From an uncultured Bacteroidota bacterium (GTDB taxonomy: Bacteria > Bacteroidota > Bacteroidia > AKYH767-A > JABDAW01): a stretch of DNA of 38,056 nt. The notes beneath the pieces are model-generated. The model did not search any database. It worked only from the letters and a program-made list of their open reading frames with translations, and was not told the origin of the DNA. Below are positions 1 to 7,846 of the stretch, piece after piece (the stretch's first letter is position 1; every line of letters begins with the position of its first letter). Location of the stretch: positions 1-38,056 of the forward strand of contig CAIMUP010000119.1 of the NCBI GenBank assembly GCA_903844645.1. The letters run 5' to 3'. Both the position numbers and the translations under genes were made by a program.

Positions 1-190
1 ACCCTCACAACCTTTTCAAAGACCCTCACAACCTTTTCAAAGACCCTCACAACCTTTTCAAAGACCCTCACAACCTTTTTAAAGACCCTCACAACCTTTT
101 TAAAGACCCTCACAACCCTTTCAAAGACCCTCACAACCCTTTCAAAGACCCTCACAACTCTAACACGTCCCCTCACAACACATACACGTC
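1..190. repeat. Intergenic 21-bp tandem array A1 (cut by window edge)
   Basis: Seven head-to-tail units of exactly 21 bp fill 1-147. Each starts ACCCTCACAACC and ends in a dyad of the form CTTT..AAAG. The dyad core varies (TTTTCAAA, TTTTTAAA, TTTCAAA) while the symmetry is kept. Two degenerate units that keep CCCTCACAAC follow to about 190. The array begins at base 1, so it probably continues outside the window. It lies just upstream of the lepA promoter. No gene is supported here. Confidence 0.95.
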
Positions 191-195
191 CCAAC

Positions 196-219
196 GGTCA
201 GGATTTGTAATCCCGACCC
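196..219. repeat. 24-nt imperfect palindrome, copy 1
   Basis: The arms GGTCAGGATT and AATCCCGACC are separated by TGT and pair with one mismatch. An identical 24-nt copy lies at 3589-3612. Both copies sit between a 21-bp array and the promoter of a plus-strand gene, so this may be a dispersed hairpin element. Confidence 0.8.
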
Positions 220-236
220 CATACCCAACCTTTTGC

Positions 237-244
237 TATCTTTG
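237..244 (+). promoter_or_regulatory. lepA -7 element
   Basis: TATCTTTG matches the Bacteroidota -7 consensus TAnnTTTG. It ends 6 nt before the lepA ATG, so the transcript should begin at or within a few bases of the start codon. I saw no good TTTG -33 element 19-21 bp upstream. Confidence 0.6.
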
Positions 245-250
245 CCCCCG

Positions 251-2041
251 ATGAAAAACATACGAAATTTCTGCATCATAGCACACATAGATCACGGGAA
301 AAGTACCCTCGCTGACAGGCTCTTAGAATTCACCAAGACGGTATCTACCCGCGATGCCCAGGCACAAGTCCTCGATGATATGGACCTCGAACGGGAACGT
401 GGAATAACCATCAAAAGCCACGCAATACAAATGAATTATACCTTGGATGGACAACATTATGTCTTGAATTTGATAGACACTCCCGGGCATGTGGACTTTT
501 CTTACGAGGTATCCCGATCCATCGCCGCATGTGAAGGCGCACTACTCATCGTAGATGCAGCACAAGGCATCCAGGCACAAACAATCTCCAACTTATACCT
601 CGCCTTGGAGAATGATTTGGTGATAATTCCCGTATTAAATAAGATAGATCTCCCCTCCGCGAACCCCGAAGAAGTGAAAGATCAAATCGTTGACCTCGTA
701 GGTTGCGACCGCGACGAGATAATCCCCGCCAGTGCCAAGATGGGGATGGGAATTGAAGAGATATTGTATGCCATCATCCATAAAATCCATCCCCCTAAAG
801 GCGATCCGAACGGTCCTTTGCAGGCATTGATATTTGATTCGGTATTTAATTCCTTTCGAGGGATTATCGCTTATTACAAAGTCGTCAATGGCGAGATTCG
901 CAAAGGAGAAAAAGTAAAATTCTTCAACACCGAGAAAGAATATTTCGCAGAAGAAATAGGCATTCTCAAGTTAGATAAAATCCCTAAACAGGTAGTCAAA
1001 ACAGGCGACGTAGGATACATTATTTCCGGCATCAAAGAAGCCAAAGAAGTAAAGGTAGGCGATACCATTACCTCGATGGAACGCCCCTGTGCCGAAGGAA
1101 TCAAAGGCTTTACCGATGTCAAGCCGATGGTCTTCGCAGGAATCTATCCCGTTGATACCGATGACTACGAAGAACTGCGGGCTTCGATGGGAAAACTCCA
1201 ACTAAACGATGCTTCCTTGGTATTCGAGCCGGAAAGTTCCGCGGCATTAGGCTTCGGTTTCCGATGTGGATTCCTCGGTATGTTGCACATGGAAATTATT
1301 CAAGAACGATTGGAACGAGAATTCAACATGACTGTCATCACTACCGTCCCGAATGTATCGTATCATGCCTATTTAACCAATGGCGAGGACTATGTAATAA
1401 ATAATCCATCGGATATGCCAGACCCTGCCCGATTGGCAAAGATTGAAGAACCATATATCAAAGCACAAATCATCACCAAGTCGGAATATATAGGTGCTAT
1501 CATGACTCTGTGCATCAATAAAAGGGGTTTGATAAAAGGACAATCGTATCTCACGACGGATCGCGTGGAATTGTCATTTGAAATGCCGCTGGCAGAGATT
1601 GTTTTTGATTTTTATGATCGGTTAAAGACTATTTCTAAGGGATATGCTTCCTTCGATTATCATCCTGTGGGCTATCAAGAATCATCTTTGGTTCGGTTGG
1701 ATATTAAATTAAACGGAGAACCGGTAGATGCACTCTCGGCATTGATACATCGGGATAATGCATACAACTTCGGGAAGAAAATATGTGAAAAACTGAAAGA
1801 ATTATTACCCCGCCAGCAATTTGAAATCATCATTCAGGCATCTATAGGCGTAAAAGTAATCGCTCGAGAAACAGTGAAGGCATTAAGAAAGGACGTTACT
1901 GCGAAATGCTATGGAGGAGATATTTCCCGTAAAAGAAAGCTCCTCGAAAAGCAAAAAGCCGGAAAGAAACGGATGCGCCAAGTAGGTAATGTAGAGATTC
2001 CGCAGCAAGCCTTCCTCGCGGTATTGAAATTAGATTCTTAA
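251..2041 (+). CDS. lepA: Elongation factor 4 (LepA), ribosome-associated GTPase
   Basis: LepA/EF-4 is a cytoplasmic translational GTPase that acts on stalled or mistranslocated ribosomes. All G motifs are visible: AHIDHGKST (G1), RERGITI (G2), DTPGHVDF (G3), NKIDLP (G4) and SAK (G5). The LepA-specific C-terminus, with its basic stretch [11 protein letters not shown] and [13 protein letters not shown], is intact. Length is 596 residues, against about 599 for E. coli. I chose the ATG at 251 because the protein family begins [16 protein letters not shown]; the longer frame from a TTG at 233 would run through the -7 element. The gene converges on the cold-shock gene and shares its terminator. 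Confidence 0.98.
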   Translation: MKNIRNFCIIAHIDHGKSTLADRLLEFTKTVSTRDAQAQVLDDMDLERERGITIKSHAIQMNYTLDGQHYVLNLIDTPGHVDFSYEVSRSIAACEGALLIVDAAQGIQAQTISNLYLALENDLVIIPVLNKIDLPSANPEEVKDQIVDLVGCDRDEIIPASAKMGMGIEEILYAIIHKIHPPKGDPNGPLQALIFDSVFNSFRGIIAYYKVVNGEIRKGEKVKFFNTEKEYFAEEIGILKLDKIPKQVVKTGDVGYIISGIKEAKEVKVGDTITSMERPCAEGIKGFTDVKPMVFAGIYPVDTDDYEELRASMGKLQLNDASLVFEPESSAALGFGFRCGFLGMLHMEIIQERLEREFNMTVITTVPNVSYHAYLTNGEDYVINNPSDMPDPARLAKIEEPYIKAQIITKSEYIGAIMTLCINKRGLIKGQSYLTTDRVELSFEMPLAEIVFDFYDRLKTISKGYASFDYHPVGYQESSLVRLDIKLNGEPVDALSALIHRDNAYNFGKKICEKLKELLPRQQFEIIIQASIGVKVIARETVKALRKDVTAKCYGGDISRKRKLLEKQKAGKKRMRQVGNVEIPQQAFLAVLKLDS

Positions 2042-2066
2042 CCAAAACGAAACTTCCAATAAAAAG

Positions 2067-2098
2067 AAAAAGCCCCACGATTGCTCGTGGGGCTTTTT
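2067..2098. terminator. Bidirectional terminator between lepA and csp
   Basis: A perfect stem (AAAAAGCCCCACGA with TCGTGGGGCTTTTT) around the loop TTGC has a T-run on both strands. It can end lepA transcripts and those of the convergent cold-shock gene. Confidence 0.92.
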
Positions 2099-2119
2099 AG
2101 ATAAAAAAGCAAATCAATA

Positions 2120-2314
2120 TTAACTAACTCTTTTTACGTTGGTCGCGTTTAACCCTTTTGGTCCCTTTTCAACATCGAAAGAAACCTTGTCGTTTTCGTT
2201 GATTTGATCAACCAAACTGTTCTGATGAACAAACAAATCTCCACTACCATCATCTGGTTGAATGAAGCCGAATCCTTTGCTCATGTTGAAGAACTTTACT
2301 ACTCCTGTTTTCAT
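2120..2314 (-). CDS. Cold-shock domain protein (CspA family)
   Basis: This 64-residue single cold-shock domain is a nucleic-acid-binding OB fold that acts as an RNA chaperone in the cytoplasm. RNP1 (KGFGFI, residues 13-18) and RNP2 (DLFVH, 26-30) are both present, and the length is normal for the family. The first residues [10 protein letters not shown] are the usual Csp start. The gene is monocistronic with its own -7 element about 30 nt upstream. Its 5' UTR is short, so the long cold-inducible leader of E. coli cspA is absent. I cannot tell from sequence whether it is cold-induced or constitutive. Confidence 0.96.
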   Translation of the reverse strand: MKTGVVKFFNMSKGFGFIQPDDGSGDLFVHQNSLVDQINENDKVSFDVEKGPKGLNATNVKRVS

Positions 2315-2344
2315 TTTTAAAATTTTAAATTGTTATTAATGGCG

Positions 2345-2352
2345 CAAATATA
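2345..2352 (-). promoter_or_regulatory. csp -7 element
   Basis: On the minus strand this reads TATATTTG, a full match to TAnnTTTG, 30 nt upstream of the csp ATG. No clear TTTG lies at -33. Confidence 0.6.
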
Positions 2353-2429
2353 CATTTATTTTCGGAAAGAAGATTACACATCCCGAATTATATGCTGTCA
2401 TTAGCTCTTTTCATTCCCGTTTCATTCCC

Positions 2430-2437
2430 TATTTTTG
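2430..2437 (+). promoter_or_regulatory. tag -7 element
   Basis: TATTTTTG matches TAnnTTTG and lies 29 nt before the ATG at 2467. It is inside the longer ORF that opens at 2392, which supports the later start. Confidence 0.6.
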
Positions 2438-2466
2438 CGGCATCTGATTTTATTTTAATAAGAACT

Positions 2467-3036
2467 ATGAAAACTATTATCCGTTGCAAATGGTGCCTCT
2501 CAAGCGAGAAAATGATAGCGTACCACGATGAAGAATGGGGCGTACCCGTGCATGACGATCGTTTGTTGTTTGAATATATTGTCCTCGATGCGTTCCAGGC
2601 GGGCTTGAGTTGGGCTACGATATTGAACAAGAGGGAGAACTTTGAGAAGGCTTTCGACAAGTTCGATGCTCGCAAGATTATTAAATACAACGATGCCAAG
2701 ATTGCGGAACTGATGCTCGATGCAGGTATTATCCGAAACAAAGCGAAGATAAATTCTACCGTAGGGAATGCCCGTGCATTCCTCGAAATTCAAAAAGAAT
2801 TCGGCACCTTCGATAAGTTTATCTGGCAATTCACGAAGGGTAAAACGATTAATAATAAGCTCGATGATTCCATGCCGATCCCTGCTCGGTCTCCCGAATC
2901 GGATGCGATGAGCAAAGAGCTGATGAAACGCGGATTCAAGTTTGTCGGCTCCACGATTTGCTATGCTTTTATGCAGGCTGCCGGCATGGTGAACGACCAC
3001 CACGTCCAATGTTTTCGGTACCAACAGGTTCAATAA
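2467..3036 (+). CDS. tag: DNA-3-methyladenine glycosylase I
   Basis: Tag excises 3-methyladenine from alkylated DNA, the first step of base excision repair. The 189-residue product aligns along its length with E. coli Tag: AYHDEEWGVPVHD, QAGLSWATIL, LMLDAGIIRNKAKI, KRGFKFVGSTICYAFMQA. The zinc ligands known in E. coli (Cys4, His17, His175, Cys179) correspond to Cys7, His20, His178 and Cys182. The position of E. coli Glu38 is Asp here, in LDAFQAG. I chose the ATG at 2467 because the zinc-binding N-terminus starts there and a -7 element lies just upstream. The extra 25 residues of the longer ORF are unlikely to be translated. Confidence 0.95.
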   Translation: MKTIIRCKWCLSSEKMIAYHDEEWGVPVHDDRLLFEYIVLDAFQAGLSWATILNKRENFEKAFDKFDARKIIKYNDAKIAELMLDAGIIRNKAKINSTVGNARAFLEIQKEFGTFDKFIWQFTKGKTINNKLDDSMPIPARSPESDAMSKELMKRGFKFVGSTICYAFMQAAGMVNDHHVQCFRYQQVQ

Positions 3037-3090
3037 CACGATTTTCCCTTTTAATAGACCTCTTCGAAACACAGCCGAGAGGTGAGCATA

Positions 3091-3280
3091 GATAAACCAT
3101 GCAAGTCTGTGGTTTATCATGGCGCGTCCCCTACTGCCTCCCACCAAAGACCCCACCAAAGGCAGTAGCGGTCAGGCTGTCCGGGGGTTCCGTTCCCGCC
3201 ATCCACCCAAGACCCCACCAAATTGGCGGTAACCGTACCGCCCCTCCCATCCCTCGCGCACCAAACGACCCAGTCCACCA
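3091..3280. other. GC-rich intergenic segment with inverted repeats
   Basis: Between tag and array A2 lies a segment much richer in G+C than its surroundings. GATAAACCA (3091-3099) pairs with TGGTTTATC (3110-3118) over a 10-nt loop. CTACTGCCT and AGGCAGTAG (about 3129-3168) enclose the motif AGACCCCACCAAA, which recurs near 3210 as AGACCCCACCAAATT. ORFs through it are low-complexity on both strands and I do not believe them. It may be a remnant of a mobile or REP-like element, but no transposase is present. Confidence 0.45.
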
Positions 3281-3292
3281 ATCGCGAGAAGA

Positions 3293-3502
3293 CATTTTCT
3301 CGATACGGGGAGCCACTTTCTTGACACGGGGAGCCATTCCCTCGATACGGGGAGCCATTTTCTTGATCCGGGGAGCCATTCCCTCGATACGGGGAGTCAT
3401 TCCCTCGATACAGGGAGTCATTCCCTCGATACGGGGAGTCATTCCCTTGATACGGGGAGCCATTTTCTTGATACGGGGAGCCATTCCCTTGTGTCGGGGA
3501 GC
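3293..3502. repeat. Intergenic 21-bp tandem array A2 (10 units)
   Basis: Ten contiguous units of exactly 21 bp share the core GATACGGGGAG, preceded by CATTCCCTC or CATTTTCTT. Units differ by scattered substitutions and I saw no length changes. Because 21 is divisible by three, several frames on both strands stay open and give repetitive pseudo-proteins. The last unit changes to GTGTCGGGGAGC and becomes the left arm of the terminator-like hairpin that follows. Confidence 0.95.
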
Positions 3503-3534
3503 AGCTCCCCGACACTCTTTTTCGCCCTTTTTAA
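3491..3534 (+). terminator. Terminator-like hairpin fused to the end of array A2
   Basis: GTGTCGGGGAGC (3491-3502) and GCTCCCCGACAC (3504-3515) are perfect 12-bp complements around a single A. They are followed by the T-rich stretch TCTTTTTCGCCCTTTTT. It resembles an intrinsic terminator, but lies about 450 bp after tag. It could stop read-through across the array before the gene at 3725. Confidence 0.65.
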
Positions 3535-3588
3535 GGTAAATTAGGAATGAAACGACAAAATAAGAAGGAATTCTATGACCTCTCCGCT

Positions 3589-3612
3589 GGTCAGGATTTG
3601 TAATCCCGACCC
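3589..3612. repeat. 24-nt imperfect palindrome, copy 2
   Basis: This is base-for-base identical to 196-219, with the same single mismatch between arms. It lies after array A2 and its hairpin, and before the promoter of the gene at 3725. Confidence 0.8.
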
Positions 3613-3684
3613 TTACATTCCCCGTCGAACCACTCCTATTATATATAGGAATATCGCTGGAGGGCGGAATATGGAATAATTTTG

Positions 3685-3692
3685 TAGTTTCG
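3685..3692 (+). promoter_or_regulatory. Probable -7 element for the gene at 3725
   Basis: TAGTTTCG is a one-base variant of TAnnTTTG, 32 nt before the ATG. TTCG variants also precede kmo, the acyltransferase gene and the DCC gene, so they are probably tolerated in this genome. Confidence 0.45.
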
Positions 3693-3724
3693 CGGCATCA
3701 AATTAATTATAAATATCTACTACG

Positions 3725-4336
3725 ATGAAGCGAATTGTACTAATCTCATGCCTGATTCTTATGGCACTGCCCGGTTTTTCTCAAGATTATTTGGATAAGA
3801 TTGCAGAAAAATGTTGCGAATGTTTTACGAAATTTCCGGATTCCTTGACTGCCGAGAAACTCCAAATGCAGTTAGGTCTCTGCATGATTGATGTCGCGAC
3901 GCCCTATAAAAAGGAGTTGAAGAAAAATAATGGCATCAATATGGATAATATCGGTAGCGGAACGGAGGGAGAAAAATTGGGGCATCTGATCGGTTTGAAA
4001 ATGGCAGGCATTTGTCCGGAAGCCTTGATAAAACTGGCTGGTGAAACGAAAACGAAAAAAGCCGAGAAAAACCTGAACCAAACCGTTCGCGGAGTGGTGT
4101 CGAAGGTCGAAAATGATTGTTTCGTGGTATTCTCCGTGAAAGATGATACCGGGAAGATTACGAAATATTATTGGCTGACCTTTGTAGAATCAGAAATGGA
4201 ATTAACCGGCAATTATGCCACCATGACGGGTAAGTCCGTAAAAATAACGTACGACATTCAAGATTTTTTTGATGCCAAAATCAAAGAATACCGACAATAT
4301 TATATCGTGAAAAAGATGGTATTAATAAATGATTAA
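3725..4336 (+). CDS. Secreted hypothetical protein
   Basis: I do not recognise this 203-residue protein. It begins with a clear signal peptide (basic MKR, a hydrophobic core, and cleavage probably after GFSQ at residue 20), so it should be exported to the periplasm or beyond. The mature N-terminal half looks helical and has several cysteines (CCECF, LGLCM, GICPEAL) that could form disulfides. A lysine-rich linker around residue 115 leads to a C-terminal part of alternating hydrophobic residues, probably beta strands. No catalytic motif is visible. It has its own putative promoter and converges on the DCC gene, with 32 bp between them. Confidence 0.85.
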   Translation: MKRIVLISCLILMALPGFSQDYLDKIAEKCCECFTKFPDSLTAEKLQMQLGLCMIDVATPYKKELKKNNGINMDNIGSGTEGEKLGHLIGLKMAGICPEALIKLAGETKTKKAEKNLNQTVRGVVSKVENDCFVVFSVKDDTGKITKYYWLTFVESEMELTGNYATMTGKSVKITYDIQDFFDAKIKEYRQYYIVKKMVLIND

Positions 4337-4368
4337 TGCCCCAACTCGGAATAAAATGGAGGGGTATA

Positions 4369-4767
4369 TTAAATCAAAAACTTCTCTTTTATTGAATCAT
4401 CTGGAATCATACATTCATCTCTCTTGCCAAATATTTTGTACCGATTCCGGGCAACAAGATGGTAGCCATAATCGCGCAAAGAGGGCGGAAGAATCATCAA
4501 TAAAAACAACCACCACCAATACCAAGGTAGATGCCTCAACACCCTGAATGCAGCGGTAGCATGGGCATACACCTTTCCGTTTTCTATCAGATAAAAAGTA
4601 TCGTTCAAGGTAGTTTTACTATGGTATTCTTCAAGCACTTTTTTCCCTGTATCGCTTTGTTGAGCCGCAAACCGAAACCGATCGTGCTTGTCATATTTAA
4701 TGATAAAATTCACCAATGCATTGCAGTAATTACAGACCCCATCGAAGAGAATTATAGAATGATTCAT
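4369..4767 (-). CDS. DCC-family (DUF393) thiol-disulfide oxidoreductase-like protein
   Basis: The family is named for its D-x-x-C-x-x-C signature, here Asp9-Gly-Val-Cys12-x-x-Cys15 in LFDGVCNYC. The fold is thioredoxin-like and members are predicted redox proteins with poorly defined substrates. At 132 residues it is full length. The family's downstream features are present: ALVNFIIKYD, FAAQQS, a TAAFRVLRHL segment and a Trp/Leu-rich hydrophobic stretch (about 80-95), then a Tyr/Arg-rich tail. There is no signal peptide. The gene runs opposite to both neighbours and has its own -7 element only 4 nt from the start codon. Confidence 0.88.
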   Translation of the reverse strand: MNHSIILFDGVCNYCNALVNFIIKYDKHDRFRFAAQQSDTGKKVLEEYHSKTTLNDTFYLIENGKVYAHATAAFRVLRHLPWYWWWLFLLMILPPSLRDYGYHLVARNRYKIFGKRDECMIPDDSIKEKFLI

Positions 4768-4771
4768 CCGG

Positions 4772-4779
4772 CGAAATTA
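4772..4779 (-). promoter_or_regulatory. DCC gene -7 element
   Basis: On the minus strand this reads TAATTTCG, four bases before the ATG at 4767. If it is used, the mRNA would be essentially leaderless. Confidence 0.45.
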
Positions 4780-4835
4780 GGAAACGGTTTACAAAGGTTT
4801 CAGCCTCTGTCGTTCTTTATGAACAATAATTTTTG

Positions 4836-4843
4836 CACCTTTG
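4836..4843 (+). promoter_or_regulatory. Probable -7 element of the gene at 4848
   Basis: CACCTTTG is a TAnnTTTG variant followed by CCGC and then the ATG pair. The spacing to the start is 4 nt, as for the divergent DCC gene. Confidence 0.4.
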
Positions 4844-4847
4844 CCGC

Positions 4848-5810
4848 ATGATGAATAAATCGGAATCGGGAGTAAAGTGTCTATTGGTGGTCGTTTATCT
4901 TTTGATAAATACATTCGCGTTTTCGCAGGATAATTCTGTATTACGATTGAAGCAAATAGATTCTCTTCTCGATGCCGGCGGGAATCCTAATATAGGTATC
5001 AGGAGCAACGATTCGACCGTTTTGAAACCTCAAATAGATACCGTTTCCATCCTCCCCAAACTCGATTCGCTCCCCAAGAAAAGAAAAGGAAAGTTGGCGA
5101 TTGCACTCGGCGGCGCGTTTAATATTAATAGGAATAATCTGCACTACTCGTATCAAATGAGCGAAGACAAAACGGATAATGCATTCCTCGATTTTAAGAT
5201 AACTCCACAGATAAATTTCATGTATATTTCTAAAAATAATTTCATCGCTGCTATCGAAGCTTGGGAACAATCCGGAAACAATGTGATGGATAATCTGGCA
5301 ACCGGAAACTCCCTGACGGTAACCCATGTCAGCGTTTCGTTGATGCATCTTATCAAGGCGAAGACGACGGATAAGTTTACCATCGGACCTTATGTCGGAT
5401 TGAAATTTAATTACAGTACCAAAGAATTATCCTACCTGATCAATTACAACACACTAGACTCTGGAACTACCCCTCCTACCAGAATTCAAAGGCGATATTC
5501 TTATAACGAAACCTCAACGCTACAAATGGTGCAAGTACCCATCGGCATAACCTTTATGAGCAAGAAAATCATTGTTGATATTGGGACTTCAATAAACCTT
5601 TATGGTAATGAAACAGGGCACTGGGACTCTAAAAATAATGAAATCAATACCTATTACAAAAGCGGCGATTACTCTAAAACATTAATGATTAATGATAACC
5701 TGAAGACCCAATATATTCTTGATGCTATCGTTTTTAAGATAGGGTATTTGTTCCAAAGCAAACCGCGCAAACCGCGTCCTATTCCGGATGCAGGTCCAGC
5801 AGACAAGTGA
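4848..5810 (+). CDS. Exported hypothetical protein, probable outer-membrane beta-barrel
   Basis: The start is one of two adjacent ATGs (4848 or 4851). The frame opens earlier at a TTG, but that codon lies just before the proposed -7 element. A signal peptide is visible (basic start, then CLLVVVYLLINTFAFSQ). A linker rich in Asp, Ser and Pro follows (about 25-75), then amphipathic strands with alternating hydrophobic residues (KLAIALGGAFNIN, FTIGPYVGLKFNYS, IIVDIGTSINLYG, ILDAIVFKIGYLF). This pattern resembles small Bacteroidota outer-membrane barrels. The tail is basic and Pro-rich. I do not recognise a specific family. Its 3' end overlaps that of the EEP gene on the other strand by 32 bp. 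Confidence 0.8.
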   Translation: MMNKSESGVKCLLVVVYLLINTFAFSQDNSVLRLKQIDSLLDAGGNPNIGIRSNDSTVLKPQIDTVSILPKLDSLPKKRKGKLAIALGGAFNINRNNLHYSYQMSEDKTDNAFLDFKITPQINFMYISKNNFIAAIEAWEQSGNNVMDNLATGNSLTVTHVSVSLMHLIKAKTTDKFTIGPYVGLKFNYSTKELSYLINYNTLDSGTTPPTRIQRRYSYNETSTLQMVQVPIGITFMSKKIIVDIGTSINLYGNETGHWDSKNNEINTYYKSGDYSKTLMINDNLKTQYILDAIVFKIGYLFQSKPRKPRPIPDAGPADK

Positions 5811-6900
5811 TAGGGCGGTGGTCAGAATATCGCTTGCGAATGGTAGTATATTCATAAGCCTTGAATTTCTTGTCGTGGAAGATATAATCTATCCGAAAGG
5901 AAGGAATCGAGTTGCCTATGTAGGTGCCGCCAAAGCCCCTGCCTGTCTCGCAGAACGCATCTTTTAAGTTGCGGGATAAAAGGTGATAAGCATACGACGA
6001 TGCCGGATCATTAAAGTCGCCACAAACAACGACAGGATACGGCGAGTTCCGGATATGTTCCGCTACCATATCCGTTTGTTTTGCCCGCTTGATGTAAGCC
6101 TTTTTCAGAAGCCACAGAATCCGTTTCGAGCCTTCTATTTCTTCGTCTTTATCTTTCACGATGAGGCTGTCCATAAACGAATAATCGCGCTTCAGGAAGT
6201 TGATGGATTGCAGATGAATATTGTACACCCGTATCGTGTCATCGTTAATCTTTATGTCTGTAAAAATACAGCTATTATTAAAGGTGCGACCGACAAACTC
6301 CAACTTGCCTTTGTGCACGATAGGATATTTCGAGAAGGTGGCAATTCCCCAGTGGTCAGTGCCGCGGAGGTTCACCGTATATTCGACATGGACATTCTTG
6401 GCGGCAAGAAATTGTGTCAACGTATCTATGTTATGAAACGCTCCCCGTTCAGAATTAAAGAACTCTTGGAAGCAACAAATATCTGCCGATTCATCGGTTA
6501 AAAGATTGAACATTTTAGACCGTGTTTCGAGGTTGTGCCACCAGTTATAGAGATCGAAAAGACGGACATTGTAACACATGATTTTCACCGGCGTATGCGT
6601 GGCAGGGAACTTGGTTTTAAAATTATATTGGACGAAGCCGAGCAAGGTATTTGCGCCAAGCAGAATCGCGATAAAGGAGATTAAAAAAAAACGTTTCTTA
6701 TTCATGATGAACCAATAAATTACAAACAAAATATTCATACAAACCAAGACCGGAAACCCGAGTCCGAAGATGGCGAGTATCCAATAATTCTCCGGGCAAA
6801 TGTAGGTCGCCGATTCTGATATTAACAAAGCGGAAACCGCAATGATATTAAGAAAAAGGATGATCTTATTCAACACCGAAAACTTCGATTTGGATTTCAT
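5779..6900 (-). CDS. Membrane-anchored endonuclease/exonuclease/phosphatase (EEP) family hydrolase
   Basis: Three hydrophobic helices (about 12-29, 40-65, 70-90) precede an EEP domain (about 105-373). Motifs follow the DNase I/phosphodiesterase order: CYNVRLFD with Asn111, CCFQEFF with the metal-binding Glu146, YNIHLQS with His229, GDFNDP with Asp295/Asn297, FRIDYIF with Asp338, and SDHRP with Asp360/His361. The metal-dependent active site is therefore complete and should hydrolyse a phosphodiester. The substrate could be nucleic acid, a phospholipid or an inositol phosphate, and the sequence does not decide it. The ATG overlaps the rhomboid stop codon as ATGA, so the two are probably translationally coupled. 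Confidence 0.93.
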   Translation of the reverse strand: MKSKSKFSVLNKIILFLNIIAVSALLISESATYICPENYWILAIFGLGFPVLVCMNILFVIYWFIMNKKRFFLISFIAILLGANTLLGFVQYNFKTKFPATHTPVKIMCYNVRLFDLYNWWHNLETRSKMFNLLTDESADICCFQEFFNSERGAFHNIDTLTQFLAAKNVHVEYTVNLRGTDHWGIATFSKYPIVHKGKLEFVGRTFNNSCIFTDIKINDDTIRVYNIHLQSINFLKRDYSFMDSLIVKDKDEEIEGSKRILWLLKKAYIKRAKQTDMVAEHIRNSPYPVVVCGDFNDPASSYAYHLLSRNLKDAFCETGRGFGGTYIGNSIPSFRIDYIFHDKKFKAYEYTTIRKRYSDHRPITCLLDLHPE

Positions 6901-7784
6901 TTACTGGCTCTGAATAAAGTTTCTTTTTCTTCCTTAGAAAGGCTGTCGTAGCCCGATTTTGCTATCTTGTCTAAGATGCGATCTACCGCGTCCTGGCGGG
7001 CTTTGCGAGTCTCGTTGAACTGTTCGTCGGTCAGTGGGCGTTTATGTGCGACCCGCATTTTTGGCTTCGGTTTGAGGAACGATTTTATCGCCTCCAATAG
7101 GTTCTCAAACCATTTGCCGTAGTCTTTTCCTTGCTGCAATTGTTTGATATAAAAATACCCGAATACTGCGCCGCCAAGATGCGCAATATGCCCGCCGGCA
7201 TTGGATGTGTGGATGCTTATTGCGTCTGACATTACCGAAAAGAGGGCTATATATTTCAGCGGTACGGCTCCTAAAAAAATTAGGTTGATAGAGTAATTCG
7301 GAGTATAAGTTGCCGTCGCGATAACGATGGCGAGGATGCCTGCGGAGGCTCCCAAAGCATACGATTCGTGGACGGAATTCGCGAAAAGGGGGAAGATATT
7401 AAACGATAGTACATACAATATTCCGCCGGACAATCCGCCTAAAACATACACCGTGGTGAGCATTTTGCCGCCCTTGTAATGCAAAAATATTTGTCCGAAA
7501 ACCCAGAGCCAGAGCATGTTGAAGAAGAGGTGCATAAATTCTTCGTGGACGAACATATAGGTCAGCAAAGTCCAGGGTTGGAGCATTAATTTCGTGATGG
7601 ATGCAGGCAGCATTACATGGCGGATGAGGGTCAGATAAATATCGGTCGGGAAGGTGAAAAGGGCAAGCACGGCTTCCAGGATTCTTATCGCCAAAAAGAT
7701 GGCGACATTGACAATAATCAGCTTTTTTAAGGCATCGGAGGTATTGAAGAATTTTCTGAAATCAGAGGCTATCAGGTTTGTCAT
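6897..7784 (-). CDS. Rhomboid-family intramembrane serine protease
   Basis: From the ATG at 7784 the protein is 295 residues. About six membrane helices carry the rhomboid signatures: FVHEEFMHLFFNM (about 78-90), the nucleophile Ser147 in GASAG, and the catalytic His202 in AHLGGAVFG. It should cleave substrates within the membrane. A basic linker (KPKPKMRVAHKR) leads to a cytoplasmic helical tail ending KSGYDSLSKEEKETLF, which is common in Bacteroidota rhomboids. The frame opens earlier at a TTG (7817), but that codon lies inside the -7 element, so the later ATG is preferred. It is the first gene of a two-gene operon with the EEP hydrolase. Confidence 0.94.
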   Translation of the reverse strand: MTNLIASDFRKFFNTSDALKKLIIVNVAIFLAIRILEAVLALFTFPTDIYLTLIRHVMLPASITKLMLQPWTLLTYMFVHEEFMHLFFNMLWLWVFGQIFLHYKGGKMLTTVYVLGGLSGGILYVLSFNIFPLFANSVHESYALGASAGILAIVIATATYTPNYSINLIFLGAVPLKYIALFSVMSDAISIHTSNAGGHIAHLGGAVFGYFYIKQLQQGKDYGKWFENLLEAIKSFLKPKPKMRVAHKRPLTDEQFNETRKARQDAVDRILDKIAKSGYDSLSKEEKETLFRASK

Positions 7785-7814
7785 TTCGGGGTAGTTAATG
7801 GTAAATAAGTGGGG

Positions 7815-7846
7815 CAAAATTAGGAAATTCTATACATAATGCCGAA
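7815..7846 (-). promoter_or_regulatory. Promoter of the rhomboid-EEP operon
   Basis: On the minus strand TTCG (7843-7846) is followed by 20 bp and then TAATTTTG (7815-7822), a full -7 match with correct spacing and a one-base -33 variant. The upstream edge of the -33 element abuts the first unit of array A3. Confidence 0.65.

Noticed and set aside
1-190. CRISPR array
   Set aside because: The repeats are contiguous 21-bp units without unique spacers, and no cas gene is in the window. The same applies to arrays A2-A6.
2500-3159. 219-codon minus-strand ORF opposite tag
   Set aside because: It is a shadow of the tag gene. The plus-strand frame matches the whole Tag family, including zinc ligands.
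3099-3539. Open frames on both strands through array A2 with repeats such as IRGAIPSIRG or GNDSPYRG
   Set aside because: A 21-bp repeat without stops is open in several frames at once. Frames on both strands look equally good, none has a convincing promoter or start, and no protein family is recognisable.
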